DNA from: Amia ocellicauda
Taxonomy: Eukaryota; Chordata; Actinopteri; Amiiformes; Amiidae
DNA length: 64,000 nt
Assembly: GCF_036373705.1 (NCBI RefSeq)
Contig: NC_089850.1
Span: 20,691,256-20,755,255 of the forward strand
Reading direction: 5' to 3'
Below, piece by piece: positions 49,561 through 59,862 of the stretch. Both the position numbers and the translations under genes were made by a program. Under the pieces are notes generated by a model that saw only the letters and a list, made by a program, of their open reading frames with translations, did no database searches and was not told the DNA's origin. How positions within the stretch are numbered: the first letter of the stretch is position 1; every line of letters starts with the position of its first letter.

Positions 49561-50401
49561 GAAGAGCGGGGTAATTGACAGCTCCGGAGGGAGGGCAGTT
49601 GAGGGTAGAGGAGGAAGGGGTTGGTTGCGCCACCGTGCCCTGGTGCAGCTCTGGTGTGCGGCTCGAAAACCCACTGTTAAAAAATAATAATGTTACAATC
49701 TCTCAAAAACGATCAAACTCGACAAAAAAGACAGTAAAATGTTCGAATTGATTTTCAACACCTATATTACACTGTAAAAACAAAACAAGTGTTGTATTTC
49801 AACCCTGCATTTTTTGATCATTGAGTCAAGAGCTTAAGAGTTGTTAAGATAATTAATTTTGCAAAATCTTTTTGAAAACGTGGAAAACTAGTCAGAAGAA
49901 TATATTTCAATCACAGCAAAATATAATAAACGACTGCTGCCTTTAGCGTAAACATTACGTGTAATTGCGTTGAATAATATATATCTGTGTTCATATTAAT
50001 ATCAATACATAGTTGTTTTTTTTACCTGTAACCAATTGAGATTTATATATTCTCCAAAACTTTACTGCTGAACTCGCGCCCTCCAGCGATTAAATAGAGG
50101 AATTGCAAATAGAAATGCAAGCCCTCTACAGTGCTCAAATGAGCTGTTCTTGGGTTGAAACTACAGCAGCAGCAACAATAAGAATAATATAGCACCTTTC
50201 ACCAGGGATATCCCACAGTGTTTTATAATCTGAACACTCGTGAGAAAGAAATGATAATGATAAAACACAAGGCAGGAGTAATATAGTTTCAGATGACAGT
50301 AACATATCTGTGCCTTTCTATAGACAATGTGTATCTTTTTCGCTATCTGTGTTTGTATGTATACTGAGAGCATGCAGAGTATTTTTCTCTTGCAAGATCT
50401 C
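49561..50401. other. intergenic between KCNF1 and a CR1 copy
   Basis: AT-rich sequence without a recognised gene. The segment around 50190-50235 (TAGCACCTTTCACCAGGGATATCCCACAG...) resembles a dispersed fish repeat end next to a trinucleotide array, but I cannot assign a family. Confidence 0.4.
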
Positions 50402-50447
<46 letters not shown>

Positions 50448-50470
50448 AATAATAATAATAATAATAATAG
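50402..50470. repeat. (ATT)n(AAT)n inverted microsatellite
   Basis: About fourteen ATT units followed directly by about eight AAT units. The two halves are complementary and could form a hairpin in single-stranded DNA or RNA. Confidence 0.92.
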
Positions 50471-50604
50471 TATTCATAACTTTTTCATGATATCATTTAC
50501 TAAAAATAATATATTCCTAAAGCTAACATTACTACTACTAATAATAATAATATCTAGTATTTACTTATAGCAACTAAGATACTATTAATATAAATATGAA
50601 CATG

Positions 50605-52725
50605 CGTAAGAACATAAGAAAGTTTATAAATGTATAACTAAGTGATCCAAGGATACTATCTAGTCTGATTTTAAATGTTCCCAAATTTTCATATTCAGCT
50701 ACATCGCTGGGGAGTTTGTTCCAGATTGTGACGACTCTCTGTGTGAAGAAGTGTCTCCTGGTTTCTGTCTTGAAGCCTTGAATCATCTGCAAATTTGACA
50801 AGTTTGCTAACTATCCCAGAGTCCAGATCATTAATATAGATTAGAAAAAGCAAAGGCCCTAGAACTGATCCCTGTGGAACTCCACTAACAACCTCACTCC
50901 AGTTAGAAGCAACTCCTCTAATCGACACCCTCCGTTTCCTATACATCAGCCAGTTCAAAATCCATCTACTTACATTACCCTGAATGCCTACAGCTTCCAA
51001 TTTGAGGATCAGTCTTTGGTGTGGAACCTTATCAAAAGCTTTCTGAAAATCTAAGTATATCATATCATATGCTCTCACGTGATCTACAGCTGCAGTTGCA
51101 TGTTCAAAAAATTCTAATAAATTAGTAAGACATGATCTGCCTCGTCTAAACCCATGTTGACTATCTCTAAGAATATGGTTTTCATTAAGATGCTCCTCTA
51201 TTTTCTGTCTAATCATTGTTTCCAACATTTTACAGGTGATGCAGGTGAGACTGATTGGTCTGTAATTTCCTGGCTCAGTTTTGTCCCCTTTCTTGTGGAT
51301 TGGTTTGACATTTGTTGTCTTCCAGTCAGTTGGAACATCCCCTGTTCTAAGTGTCATTTGGAATATTTTAGTTAGTGGCCTATAAATAATTTCCCTAATT
51401 TCTTTAAGTCCTGTTGGAAATATACCAACAGGCCCAGGTGATTTGTTTGTTTTTAATTCTGCTAGTCCCTTTAGTACCTCCTCCTCATTTATCCTGATCT
51501 CTCTTAGGGTTTGACTGGACTGATTGTTAACCTGTGGCATGTTATCTGTCTTTTCTTTTGTAAAAACCTCTGTGAAAAACTCATTTACAACATTTGCCAC
51601 CTCTTGTTCGTTTTCCAAGATACTTCAGTTTTTGCCCTTTATCTGTTTCACTTCCTCCTTTATTGACCTCTTGCTGTTGTAATATTGAAAAAAGCTCTTT
51701 GCATTAGTTTTAGCTCCAAGAGCTATGTTTCTTTCTATTTCCCTCTTTGCTTTCCTGATCCCTTTCTTAAGATCTCTTTGCAGCTCAACATATTCTATGT
51801 ATGTTGTTCAATCTCTATCCCTTCTACATGCGCTATACAACATTTTCTTTCTCTTGATATTTTTTTGCATACTTCTATAAACCATTTTGGCCAATGTTTC
51901 CTCAATTTGCTAAAGTTTGGTACAAAATTCTCCTGAGTATATACAGTAGTATATATAGTATATTCTTAAAATATAACCATGCATTTTCAACTGACTCTGT
52001 ATCCAATGTGCTCCAGTCTAACTCTTCTAAGTACCACCTCATACCTTCAAGGTTTGCTTTTCTGAAATTGTAAATCATTGTTTTAGACTTCAATGCCTCA
52101 AAGCTAACCATATTGTGATCACAGTTTGCCATTGGTTCTCTAACTAGTGTCCCTCTGACTCTATCCTGGTCATTTGAAAAGATCAAGTCAATGCATGCTC
52201 TCTCCCTGGTTGGTTCCCTGACAAATTGGGTTAGAAAGCAGTTATTTACCATCTCAACCATTTCTATTTCTGCTTCTGTATTCCCAACCGGGCTTTCCCA
52301 GTCTATGTTTGGGAAATTGAAATCCCCCATTATAACAACCACATCCTTGCTACACGCAGTCCTGATTACACTGTACAATGCAACGTCTTGCTGAACGTCT
52401 GAGTTGGGTGGTCTGTAACACACTCCTGCCACTAATCATCCAGATCTTTTATTCAAAGGTTTAACCCACAAATATTCTGTTTCGTTACTAAGATTTAATT
52501 TGAATTCTTCTGCCTCAACGTCATTTCTGACATATAATGCTACCCCACCACCTCTTCGATTTTGCCTGTCTCTCCTAAACTGTGTGTATCCTTTCAACTT
52601 GTATTCAACCCCATCATTTTCTGTAAGCCATGTTTCTGTCACTCCTACAGCATCATAGTCACGGCCAGCTCTGTGACTTCTAGGTCTAACATCTTGTTCC
52701 TTATACCCCTGGCATTACAAACACT
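50605..52725 (-). mobile_element. CR1-type LINE, copy 2 (endonuclease plus RT, internally deleted)
   Basis: On the minus strand the frames give an AP endonuclease: NARGIRNKMLDLE, TETWL, GGGVALYV, GDFNFPNIDWE, DLIFSN and CDHNMVSFEA (52723-52080). The reverse transcriptase frame at 51618-50695 has [60 protein letters not shown] and KFADD. Directly after FADD the frame jumps to the distal C-terminal part (RLQDRNQETLLHTES), so the RT thumb region is deleted. The tail ends GTTCTTA near 50605. It is 5' truncated inside the endonuclease and frameshifted, hence inactive. It sits between the divergent KCNF1 and PDIA6 promoters. Confidence 0.9.
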
Positions 52726-52930
52726 TCACAGTAAAGTGTACTGTGATGTACCATGTTAAAAGTAAAGTGTGGTGTGCTGCACTGTGGTAACACAATAGTC
52801 AAAGATGAATCATTGTCAGAGGACTGAATGACACGCTAGATGAAGTTTGAGTGAGTAAATACAGTGAAGGCTATATCTGCACCCTGCATGCACAGCAATG
52901 TGTGCATTTGTGTATGTAAATTGCATCAGT
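52726..52930. other. spacer between CR1 and the PDIA6 promoter
   Basis: Short AT-rich sequence with imperfect repeats of AAAGTGTRCTGTG. No gene recognised. Confidence 0.4.
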
Positions 52931-52964
52931 CAGATTGAATGGCTGTAGCAGGAACCGGCTGTGT

Positions 52965-53230
52965 TAACATCCTGCCCGTCCACAGAGCCTCTCAGATCCC
53001 TCTACGACAGCCCCGCCGCCGCTTCCCACGCCGCTCCGCACGCCGGGCACGCCGCGTCAAAACTACACGTCGCCTCCCGATTGGCTACGCGGCGGCGCGG
53101 CGTGCGGGGGACCAATCGGCTGCGGCCACGGCGGAGTCCGGAGACTTTGTGAGCGGCTGCGCGGCTCGGAGGCGCAGAGAGCGGCGAGCGGGGAAGCGAC
53201 GGACCTGTGCGGCTTGAGCGAACAACAGAC
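52965..53230 (+). promoter_or_regulatory. PDIA6 CpG-rich promoter and 5' UTR
   Basis: Abrupt CpG-rich segment (GCCGCCGC, CGCGTC, GGCGGCGCGG, GCGAGCGGGG) ending at the PDIA6 start codon. It holds an exact ER stress response element (53112-53130) and a reverse CCAAT box, ATTGG, at 53080-53084 that could bind NF-Y. No TATA box is seen, as usual for housekeeping CpG promoters. The transcription start is probably between 53135 and 53200; this is an inference. Confidence 0.75.
53112..53130 (+). promoter_or_regulatory. ER stress response element (ERSE)
   Basis: CCAAT (53112-53116), nine bases, then CCACG (53126-53130): the exact ERSE consensus CCAAT-N9-CCACG. It is bound by NF-Y on CCAAT and by ATF6 or XBP1 on CCACG during the unfolded protein response. 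It lies about 100 bp before the start codon of an ER folding enzyme, which is just where it is expected. Confidence 0.88.
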
Positions 53231-53246
53231 ATGAATGCCTTCATAG
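53231..53246 (+). CDS. PDIA6: PDIA6 coding exon 1
   Basis: Encodes only MNAFI plus one base of the next codon, the start of the signal peptide. Donor GTAAGA follows. The start has G at -3. Confidence 0.88.
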
Positions 53247-56200
53247 GTAAGAGGCGCCTGAATCGCGGCCGGGCCCCGTTGGTCTTGATGTGGCAGACTG
53301 CGCCTGTGCGGTTATTTTTGTAGCTATTGTCTTGCACGCCCCCGATCTCGGCCTGTGTCTGCTGTTCAATGATGTGCAAGACATGACCTCGAATAGCAGC
53401 CGATTATTGTGTGTCCATACCTAGTGTATGTCCTGTACTGGTGTGTAACTGCGTCTGTGGCACATTGGAATGGCTGTGGTTGAAGAGGAGTACGTGATGA
53501 ACGAGGTGGTGCCCAGCCTGTTATAACTTTCCTTATTGATCGGGTATTTAAGCAATGCTTCATGATATATTTGGGTAAAACAAACTACTTCCTTTGCTGC
53601 TGGCTTCCCAGAACTTGATCAGCACTCGTCTTGGACTACTCGGTTTTAAATAAGTGGGCAAACCAGTGCGGATCCGCGAAGCCAGTATCGAGTAGTCGCC
53701 TCTCCAGCTTGTGCTGCTGGGCTGAAGCGCAACTTTAACTGTCTCGGGCTTCCGCAGTCGTTCGCTCTCTATCATAAACCTTGTGCATGGGTGCAGTATG
53801 ATGGTGCTAGTAGCTCCTGTTGATTTATAGACCCGGTGCGGGAATGTTTCTCCAATGGGAAGTTTACACCTATTGCGCCCCCCCTTAATAAAACGAAACT
53901 CATGCTTTCTTTCTTTTTCGGTATGATTTTGGTATAATACGATCACCCTCATCCATAACAGGCAGCATGTGTATTAAAAAGGTAATGTCAACGACGCAGA
54001 CTTGAAGGCAGCTGGTGTTTGGGTAGGTGTAATATGTGGGCATTACCTACTGTCAAGGTGGAGACAATGAGTGAGCGACCCAAGCAGAAACCATCTCCAG
54101 GTGGAAGACCTGCATTTGTTTTTAGTTATGCTGTTTTTGAGTGGAGTTAAAGATATGAAAGTCTATGGAGTCGCCAGAGGGACTGGTGTGTGTCCATGTA
54201 GGCAGGTAGGTTTAGGTAGGACTGATCGTTGGTTAGTTCTGACGTGTAGCTTTGTGCTTTCTGCTCTCTTGGTGTGCATGGACTACAGTTCAGCCTTTTG
54301 CTTGGAGGCTTAATGAATGTGCTTTGAATGAAACGTCCCTAACTCCCCTTATCTCTGTTCTTGCATTGTCTGCTTCAGGTGTGGCGGCTTGCACCTTGCT
54401 GGTGTCGGTGAGCGCTTTCTACTCCTCCAGTGACGATGTGGTGGAGCTGACCCCGGCCAACTTCAACAAAGAGGTGCTGCAGAGTGACAGTCTGTGGCTG
54501 GTGGAGTTCTATGCTCCTTGGTAAGAGCATTACTTATTTGTACTTTTCTTAACCTCATGCAAAGCACACATTTTCACAAAGGTGTGTGTGTTGGTTAACT
54601 CTAATCTGGTAAAGTAGTAACAAATGCATTTTTTGTAGAATGATAAAGATTTTAATCTTGGTGCCCAAGGTTCTTTGCTCTTAAGAATTAAACACTTTTT
54701 AGTCTGTGATAAGAGATTGTGTGTGGATGAGCTGTAAAGTTTGCCTGTTATTTGCTGTCATACTGAATGTCAATAAATGCTCCTGGCTTTGTGCAGGTGT
54801 GGCCATTGTCAAAGATTGACCCCGGACTGGAAGAAGGCAGCGACTGCACTTAAAGTAAGCGTCCTAGGCATGCATTAACATGCCCAGATTAGCACTACTC
54901 CTGCACCCAATGTTGTAGATAGGGTTGTGTACAAACAGTGCTAAATGAGGTCTGTGAGACAACCTGTAAAGATATGATTCCTTCCTTGCGTAGTCTTGCA
55001 CTGGAAATTCAGAACATCTACTGTAAACACATTGTAATTTATTGTAAGGTATTTTAACATGACAACCTTCGGGACATTAGCTTTAAGGCTTCATCTGTCC
55101 TTTTATACAACTGTAGTTGAGTTTCTTGTAAAACTGAGGAGAGACTAGACTTCTATGGCTGGGTACTCTTTTTTTCTGTCCAGGGAATTGTGAAAATTGG
55201 TGCAGTGGATGCTGACCAACACAAAAACCTTGGTGGTCAGTATGGCATTCGGGGATTTCCAACCATCAAAGTGTTTGGTGCCAACAAGAACAAGCCAGAG
55301 GACTATCAAGGTAATGTAACATGTTTCAGATCTTCTGCCCTTCCTCTGTCCCACTTTGTCCTGTCCTTCATCTTAAATGCTTTGTTGTTCCTCAAGGCGC
55401 CAGGACGAGTCAAGCGATTGTGGACTCGGCTCTGAACTCGCTGAGGTCCCTGGTCAAGGACCGGATGAGTGGGAAGAGCAGCGGCTCTGATCAGGGCCGG
55501 CAGGTAGGCTGGCATTTGGGTTTTCATCGCTGGGAACCAACTGCATGGTGCAGATTTAACATTGTTTGGATTACAAATTTAATTTTATAAGCTCAAAGTT
55601 TACAGTAGAAATGAACCTTGCTTAAATTGATGTGGGTTAGTCAAGCCTGTTTTAAATGCATCAGGAAAGGTGACCGTTTAGATGTGAGAAATATAAGGAA
55701 TGAACATCTGTTAAATGTTTGTTCCAGAAGGGCAATGCAGTTTCTCTAACTCGATTCGTACCCCAGTTCTGTGGGTTAGCAGGTGTATTTGGGCAGTTGT
55801 AGTCTGTGTCCAGTGAGCAAAGGTCAAGGTGTTTAATTTTAAGATCTGAGCCTGGCAGAGATGAAACCTGCACTCAAGGCTAGTGCTGAACTGACAACCA
55901 TTGAAATCTCATTCCTGTTGTGCAAGGCAGTTAAGAGGAGGCAGCCTGTCTATGGAGGTCTGACTTCCTATCTTCTCTGCTTCCTACTCTGCAGAGTGGC
56001 GGAAGCGGTGGCAGCAGCGGTGGCGGCAGCAAGAAGGACGTGGTCGAGCTTACGGATGACAACTTTGACAACACAGTGCTGAACAGCGATGACGTCTGGC
56101 TGGTGGAGTTCTTTGCGCCATGGTGTGGCCACTGCAAGAAGTAAGCTGCAGCTAATGTTTTATTATGTATGGTAGTAAAGGTTTGTACAGCTGGCTTATG

Positions 56201-59200
56201 ATAGTTTTGCTCTACTGGGGGACACTTCAGTTTTAATGGAAGTGTCGAATAATTCCTACGATGACGCACATGGCAGCCTTTGAGACAAGAGTGCACTCCT
56301 GATTGTCATTCTTCTCCTTCTAGTTTGGAACCTGAGTGGGCAGCTGCTGCTTCAGAGGTGAAGGAGCAGACCAAGGGCAAAGTGAAGCTCGGGGCTGTGG
56401 ATGCCACTGTGCATCAGATGCTGACCAGCAGATATGGGGTGAGTTCCCTGCTGGGGAAGAGTTTTAAAGCATTCAGGGTGCGACGACTCAGTGTAAACTC
56501 CTCTGAAAACGATCACCTGACTGTTACACATTTAGGTTTTTTTTTTTTTTCTACCTACAGATCCGCGGGTTTCCAACAATCAAGGTGTTCCGGAAGGGAG
56601 AGGAGCCAGCAGAATTTGATGGGGGCCGAACCCGGGCAGACATTGTGGCCCGCGCCCTGGACTTCTACTCGGAGAATGCGGCCCCCCCTGAGCTGCTGGA
56701 GGTGAGGGCCCCTGACCGTGCACGGCACTCACTGGTTATTTTATGGTGTTTATCGCGTGTGCTGTTTGGCTAACTGCAGAATTGTGTACTGGGCTGGCCA
56801 CTTCTGCTTCTGGAGACATGCAGTTTCTTTCTAGGGTTGTTTATGCAGACTGACTACCTAACTGGTTAAGCTATTGGGCTTTAATCTCTTCCCTGTGATC
56901 TAGAGAGATGTGTAAAACAACTGTGGCCAGTCCTGGAGAGGCACACCGCTGCATTAGTATCTGACCATGCTTGGCAAGGGGCTTTGCAATGGAACTAGTG
57001 TCAATGGCTACATTTGCACTGCACACGCGCGGATACAGCAGTAGAGCTGAGGAGAAATCCTGATGAGTTGCCTTGTTCTGACCCATTTCCTAAAATTTAA
57101 GCTCTTGAATGTAATTATCGTTCTTTGGAAACTTGGTTTGTTTCGATGCAAGTTACTTAAAAGTAAACGTGTTTAGGATTGTGATCTGGCATGGGTTTGA
57201 CTAATGACCTCTTTAACTCTGCAACCCCAGATCTGGGTGTTCAGTCCAGGCGTTAACCCTGTCTTCTGCTCCTTCAGATCGTGAATGAAGGGGTTTTGAA
57301 GAAGACCTGTGATGACTTCCAGCTGTGCATCATTGCAGTTCTGCCTCACATTCTTGATACTGGTATGATGGGCTTCAGTCATTTAAGATTGTAATTCTTG
57401 TAGGGTTATCATTCTTTACAGCGTTGCCTTTCCTAGAGGGAGTGGGAGGTTGTGTATTGTCTATCCAGGGGCTGTTTGCATAAAACTATTAGACTGCTCT
57501 TAAGTTGACAGACTAGTCTATGCGAGTTAGTTGCATAAAATTAAGACGGACTAAGACTTAGCCTGAAAAGTTAGTTAGCCTCCTCACCCCCAGGTCAACT
57601 TGGAACTTATTTCTATCTTTCAATTGAAACCGCTGGCCTGAGTCTACGGCGACACATTGATGCTGACAGGCAGATGGAGCTCCGGCTGTGTCTCGCACCC
57701 CGCTGTCTCACACACTGCAGTCCCCACAGACTTCAATAACAATCTGTGTATTTTACCTACACTTGTCATTTTTAAACTTCAGTTTGTATTATGACCTTTT
57801 TGTGCAGTATTTAGCACTTTTGTTTTGCCATTGTATCCTATATCCTAAATCACCCTGGACAAGGGCATCTGGCAAAAGAATAAATAAACTCTGCACTGAG
57901 TTTAGTATGGGGATGTTTCTTAAATTTAACATTTAATCATTTCTCCCGTCTTTTACAGACCAGCTTGACAATGTTAACTTTTCACTTTTATCCCAAGGCT
58001 TTAGTGAAGGTTTATGAAAATGGTGCCCAAATACAGATCTATTTCAATAACTAGCATAGATTTTCAGTTAACTGGGATAATTGCTGTTAAACGTCTGCCA
58101 TGTTTTGTTTTCTTCTCTTCAGGTGTCTTTAAAATTCCCAGAATGCAATGCATGATAAACTAAGTAAGACCAGTCTAAGGAAAGACTACTTGATGCAACA
58201 CTTAACTGAGTGTCTATCATTATTAGGACTTAGATGAAGTCTTTGTCTTCGTATACTATGTTTATGCAACCGGCCCCAGGATGTTTTTGTTGAGCATCCC
58301 AAAACGCTTTCTTTCTAACAGGAGCCTCAGGCAGAAATGCCTATTTGGAAGTTATGATGAAAATGGCAGACAAATACAAGAAGAAGATGTGGGGGTAGGT
58401 CTTGAGTTTTCATTCCATTGCACTTGTTGGAGGTACATGTCTCTTAATAATTAGACCTGTTATTGGGGGGTTTAAACTTCAGTTCAATGCATAGTTTAGA
58501 CCTTCGTTGTTTGATGAGAAGCCGATGCACCATGGCCCTGGAGGAGCAGATAGGATGGACTGTTTTGTTTGCTGCCTTGTTTACTCTTCGGTAGGGCACA
58601 GGGGCTCTCTTACACTTTTACATGTACTGCCACCCCCAGTAATGGAAAGGTGAAGGTGGGGGTTGGAAATAACCAAATGCTTCACAAAAGGCAGTGGGGG
58701 TCACTACAGGACCAGGGCTGAGAGCCTCTGGTTGACGCAGCTGGTCTCTAGTACTCGTCGATGGGATGGTGTGTGGAGTGCAGCATTGATCCTCGGTCAC
58801 GGTCTCCCCCAGGTGGTTGTGGACGGAGGCTGGGGCTCAGATGGATCTGGAGGGAGCGCTGGGCATTGGGGGCTTTGGCTACCCGGCCATGGCTGCCATT
58901 AATGCCAGGAAGATGAAGTACGCCCTGCTGAAAGGCTCCTTCAGTGAGACCGGCATCCACGAGTTCCTCAGGTGAGTCCCTTGGGTGTGCTCTGTCTACC
59001 CACAGCTCAGCTGGCCAGCGTCCTCTCCCGCTCCCGCCCTCGCCCCCTTTACTTTTAAGGGGAGGTGAACCACACTGGCTTTTGTTAGCTGCTATTCTTC
59101 AATTTTGTTTTTTGGCATGGCTGAACATTGGTGCCAAAGCACTTAGGATGCATAAATGGTAAAAATCACATTTTAAATGTACATTTCCCATATCCCTTAA

Positions 59201-59862
59201 ACTGCATCTCCCGTCTCTCCCTCCATTCTCAACTGACCTGTGCTCTCTCCTCACAGGGACCTCTCCGTGGGCCGCGGCTCCACAGCCACAGTGGGTGGAG
59301 GAGTGATTCCCAAGATCCACTCGGTCGACCCATGGGACGGCAAAGACGGAGAGGTAAATGGAGCGCTGCCACCAGTGTCCTCCCTCCCAGTTATTTGCGG
59401 TCTGTGCACATTGCAGTCAGTGTTGAGTGTCATGTTGAGTGGCTGGTCTCTTGTGGGCTGCTGTTACAGCTTTATCAGTGATTTTTAGCCTGGGTTCCAC
59501 TGCCAGCAGGCACTTGTTGGTGAACTTCTAACCAGGTGGCAGTTTCCCAGTGGGTGATGATAAAATTACCCAAGAAGCTCTGGAGAGCTCTATCCTGAGG
59601 TCAGCATTTTTAAAGCATAAATGCAATGGTGACAAGAAAATTGTAGTTAACCAGAATCTCCACTTGAAAGCAAGGACTGTCATTAGCCCTTTAAGTATAC
59701 AAGGTTCTCAAGTTGACTTTTAGCCTATAAACGGTGAGTGTTGCCTGGGCTGGGGACCATGCTGGACATCACTAACCCGTTTCTCCCTTCCAGCTGCCAG
59801 TTGAAGACGACATTGACCTGAGTGACGTGGAGCTGGATGATCTGGACAAGGATGAGCTATGA
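53231..59862 (+). CDS. PDIA6: protein disulfide isomerase A6 (P5), 13 coding exons
   Basis: Joining exons 53231-53246, 54379-54520, 54797-54854, 55184-55310, 55397-55503, 55995-56140, 56324-56438, 56561-56701, 57278-57362, 58322-58394, 58813-58971, 59257-59353 and 59794-59862 gives 1335 nt, 444 aa plus stop. All junctions are GT-AG and phases fit. The protein forms and rearranges disulfides in the ER lumen and is also reported to regulate IRE1 and PERK signalling. Residues 1-18 form a signal peptide. Thioredoxin domain 1 has CGHC at 54-57 and RGFPTI; domain 2 has CGHC at 194-197 and RGFPTI; a redox-inactive b domain follows ([32 protein letters not shown]). The acidic tail ends KDEL, the ER retrieval signal. 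A Gly/Ser-rich linker (about 143-162) joins the two catalytic domains. Length is close to the ~440 of human P5. Product assignment is firm; exon limits were read by eye. Confidence 0.96.
54379..54520 (+). CDS. PDIA6: PDIA6 coding exon 2
   Basis: Completes the signal peptide and encodes the first part of thioredoxin domain 1, through VEFYAP and two bases of the Trp before CGHC. Acceptor TGCTTCAG, donor GTAAGA. Confidence 0.93.
54797..54854 (+). CDS. PDIA6: PDIA6 coding exon 3
   Basis: Carries the first active site [20 protein letters not shown]. Acceptor TTGTGCAG, donor GTAAGC. Confidence 0.94.
55184..55310 (+). CDS. PDIA6: PDIA6 coding exon 4
   Basis: Encodes the rest of thioredoxin domain 1, including [20 protein letters not shown] and the cis-proline FPTI. 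Donor GTAATG. Confidence 0.93.
55397..55503 (+). CDS. PDIA6: PDIA6 coding exon 5
   Basis: Ends domain 1 ([17 protein letters not shown]) and begins the Ser/Gly linker. The intron before it is only 86 bp. Donor GTAGGC. Confidence 0.9.
55995..56140 (+). CDS. PDIA6: PDIA6 coding exon 6
   Basis: Begins with the low-complexity linker [12 protein letters not shown], then domain 2 through the second active site APWCGHCK. Acceptor CTCTGCAG, donor GTAAGC. Confidence 0.93.
56324..56438 (+). CDS. PDIA6: PDIA6 coding exon 7
   Basis: Encodes [20 protein letters not shown] and [16 protein letters not shown] of domain 2. Donor GTGAGT. Confidence 0.93.
56561..56701 (+). CDS. PDIA6: PDIA6 coding exon 8
   Basis: Encodes [10 protein letters not shown] (cis-proline loop), the [14 protein letters not shown] helix and the linker to the b domain (APPELLE). 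Donor GTGAGG. Confidence 0.93.
57278..57362 (+). CDS. PDIA6: PDIA6 coding exon 9
   Basis: Starts the b domain: [20 protein letters not shown] and VLPHILDT. Its donor GTATGA is weaker than the others. The following intron is mostly a transposon. Confidence 0.92.
57468..58277. mobile_element. 810 bp TIR element filling PDIA6 intron 9
   Basis: The left end GGGGCTGTTTGCATAAA (57468-57484) and the inverted right end GGGGCCGGTTGCATAAA (58277-58261) match at 15 of 17 positions. Subterminal similarity (TTAGTC/TTAGAC and ACTAAGAC motifs) occurs on both sides. No transposase is readable. It takes up most of the 959 bp intron and ends about 44 bp before the exon 10 acceptor. No clear target duplication was found and the family is unassigned. 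It contains an L2-like tail. Confidence 0.65.
57780..57891 (+). mobile_element. L2-like 3' tail (LINE or SINE end)
   Basis: The sequence ends ATCACCCTGGACAAGGGCATC...AAAGAATAAATAA, matching the 3' end of the L2 at 15.6 kb (CGCCCTGGATAAGGGCGTC...AAATAAAAATAAT). Only about 110 bp is similar, so it is either a truncated L2 or a SINE that borrowed an L2 tail. It lies inside the 57468-58277 element. Confidence 0.65.
58322..58394 (+). CDS. PDIA6: PDIA6 coding exon 10
   Basis: Encodes [20 protein letters not shown] and KKMWG of the b domain. Acceptor TTTCTAACAG, donor GTAGGT. Confidence 0.92.
58813..58971 (+). CDS. PDIA6: PDIA6 coding exon 11
   Basis: Encodes [39 protein letters not shown] and [13 protein letters not shown]. 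Acceptor CTCCCCCAG, donor GTGAGT. Confidence 0.93.
59257..59353 (+). CDS. PDIA6: PDIA6 coding exon 12
   Basis: Encodes [20 protein letters not shown] and [12 protein letters not shown]. Acceptor CCTCACAG, donor GTAAAT. Confidence 0.92.
59794..59862 (+). CDS. PDIA6: PDIA6 coding exon 13 (last)
   Basis: Encodes the acidic tail [20 protein letters not shown] followed by EL and TGA; the final four residues are the KDEL retrieval signal. Confidence 0.95.
   Translation: MPVEDDIDLSDVELDDLDKDEL

Noticed and set aside
52939..53217. 92-codon Arg-rich open frame in the PDIA6 promoter
   Set aside because: CpG-rich DNA lacks stop codons by chance; the low-complexity Arg/Ala translation has no family resemblance and ends before the PDIA6 start.
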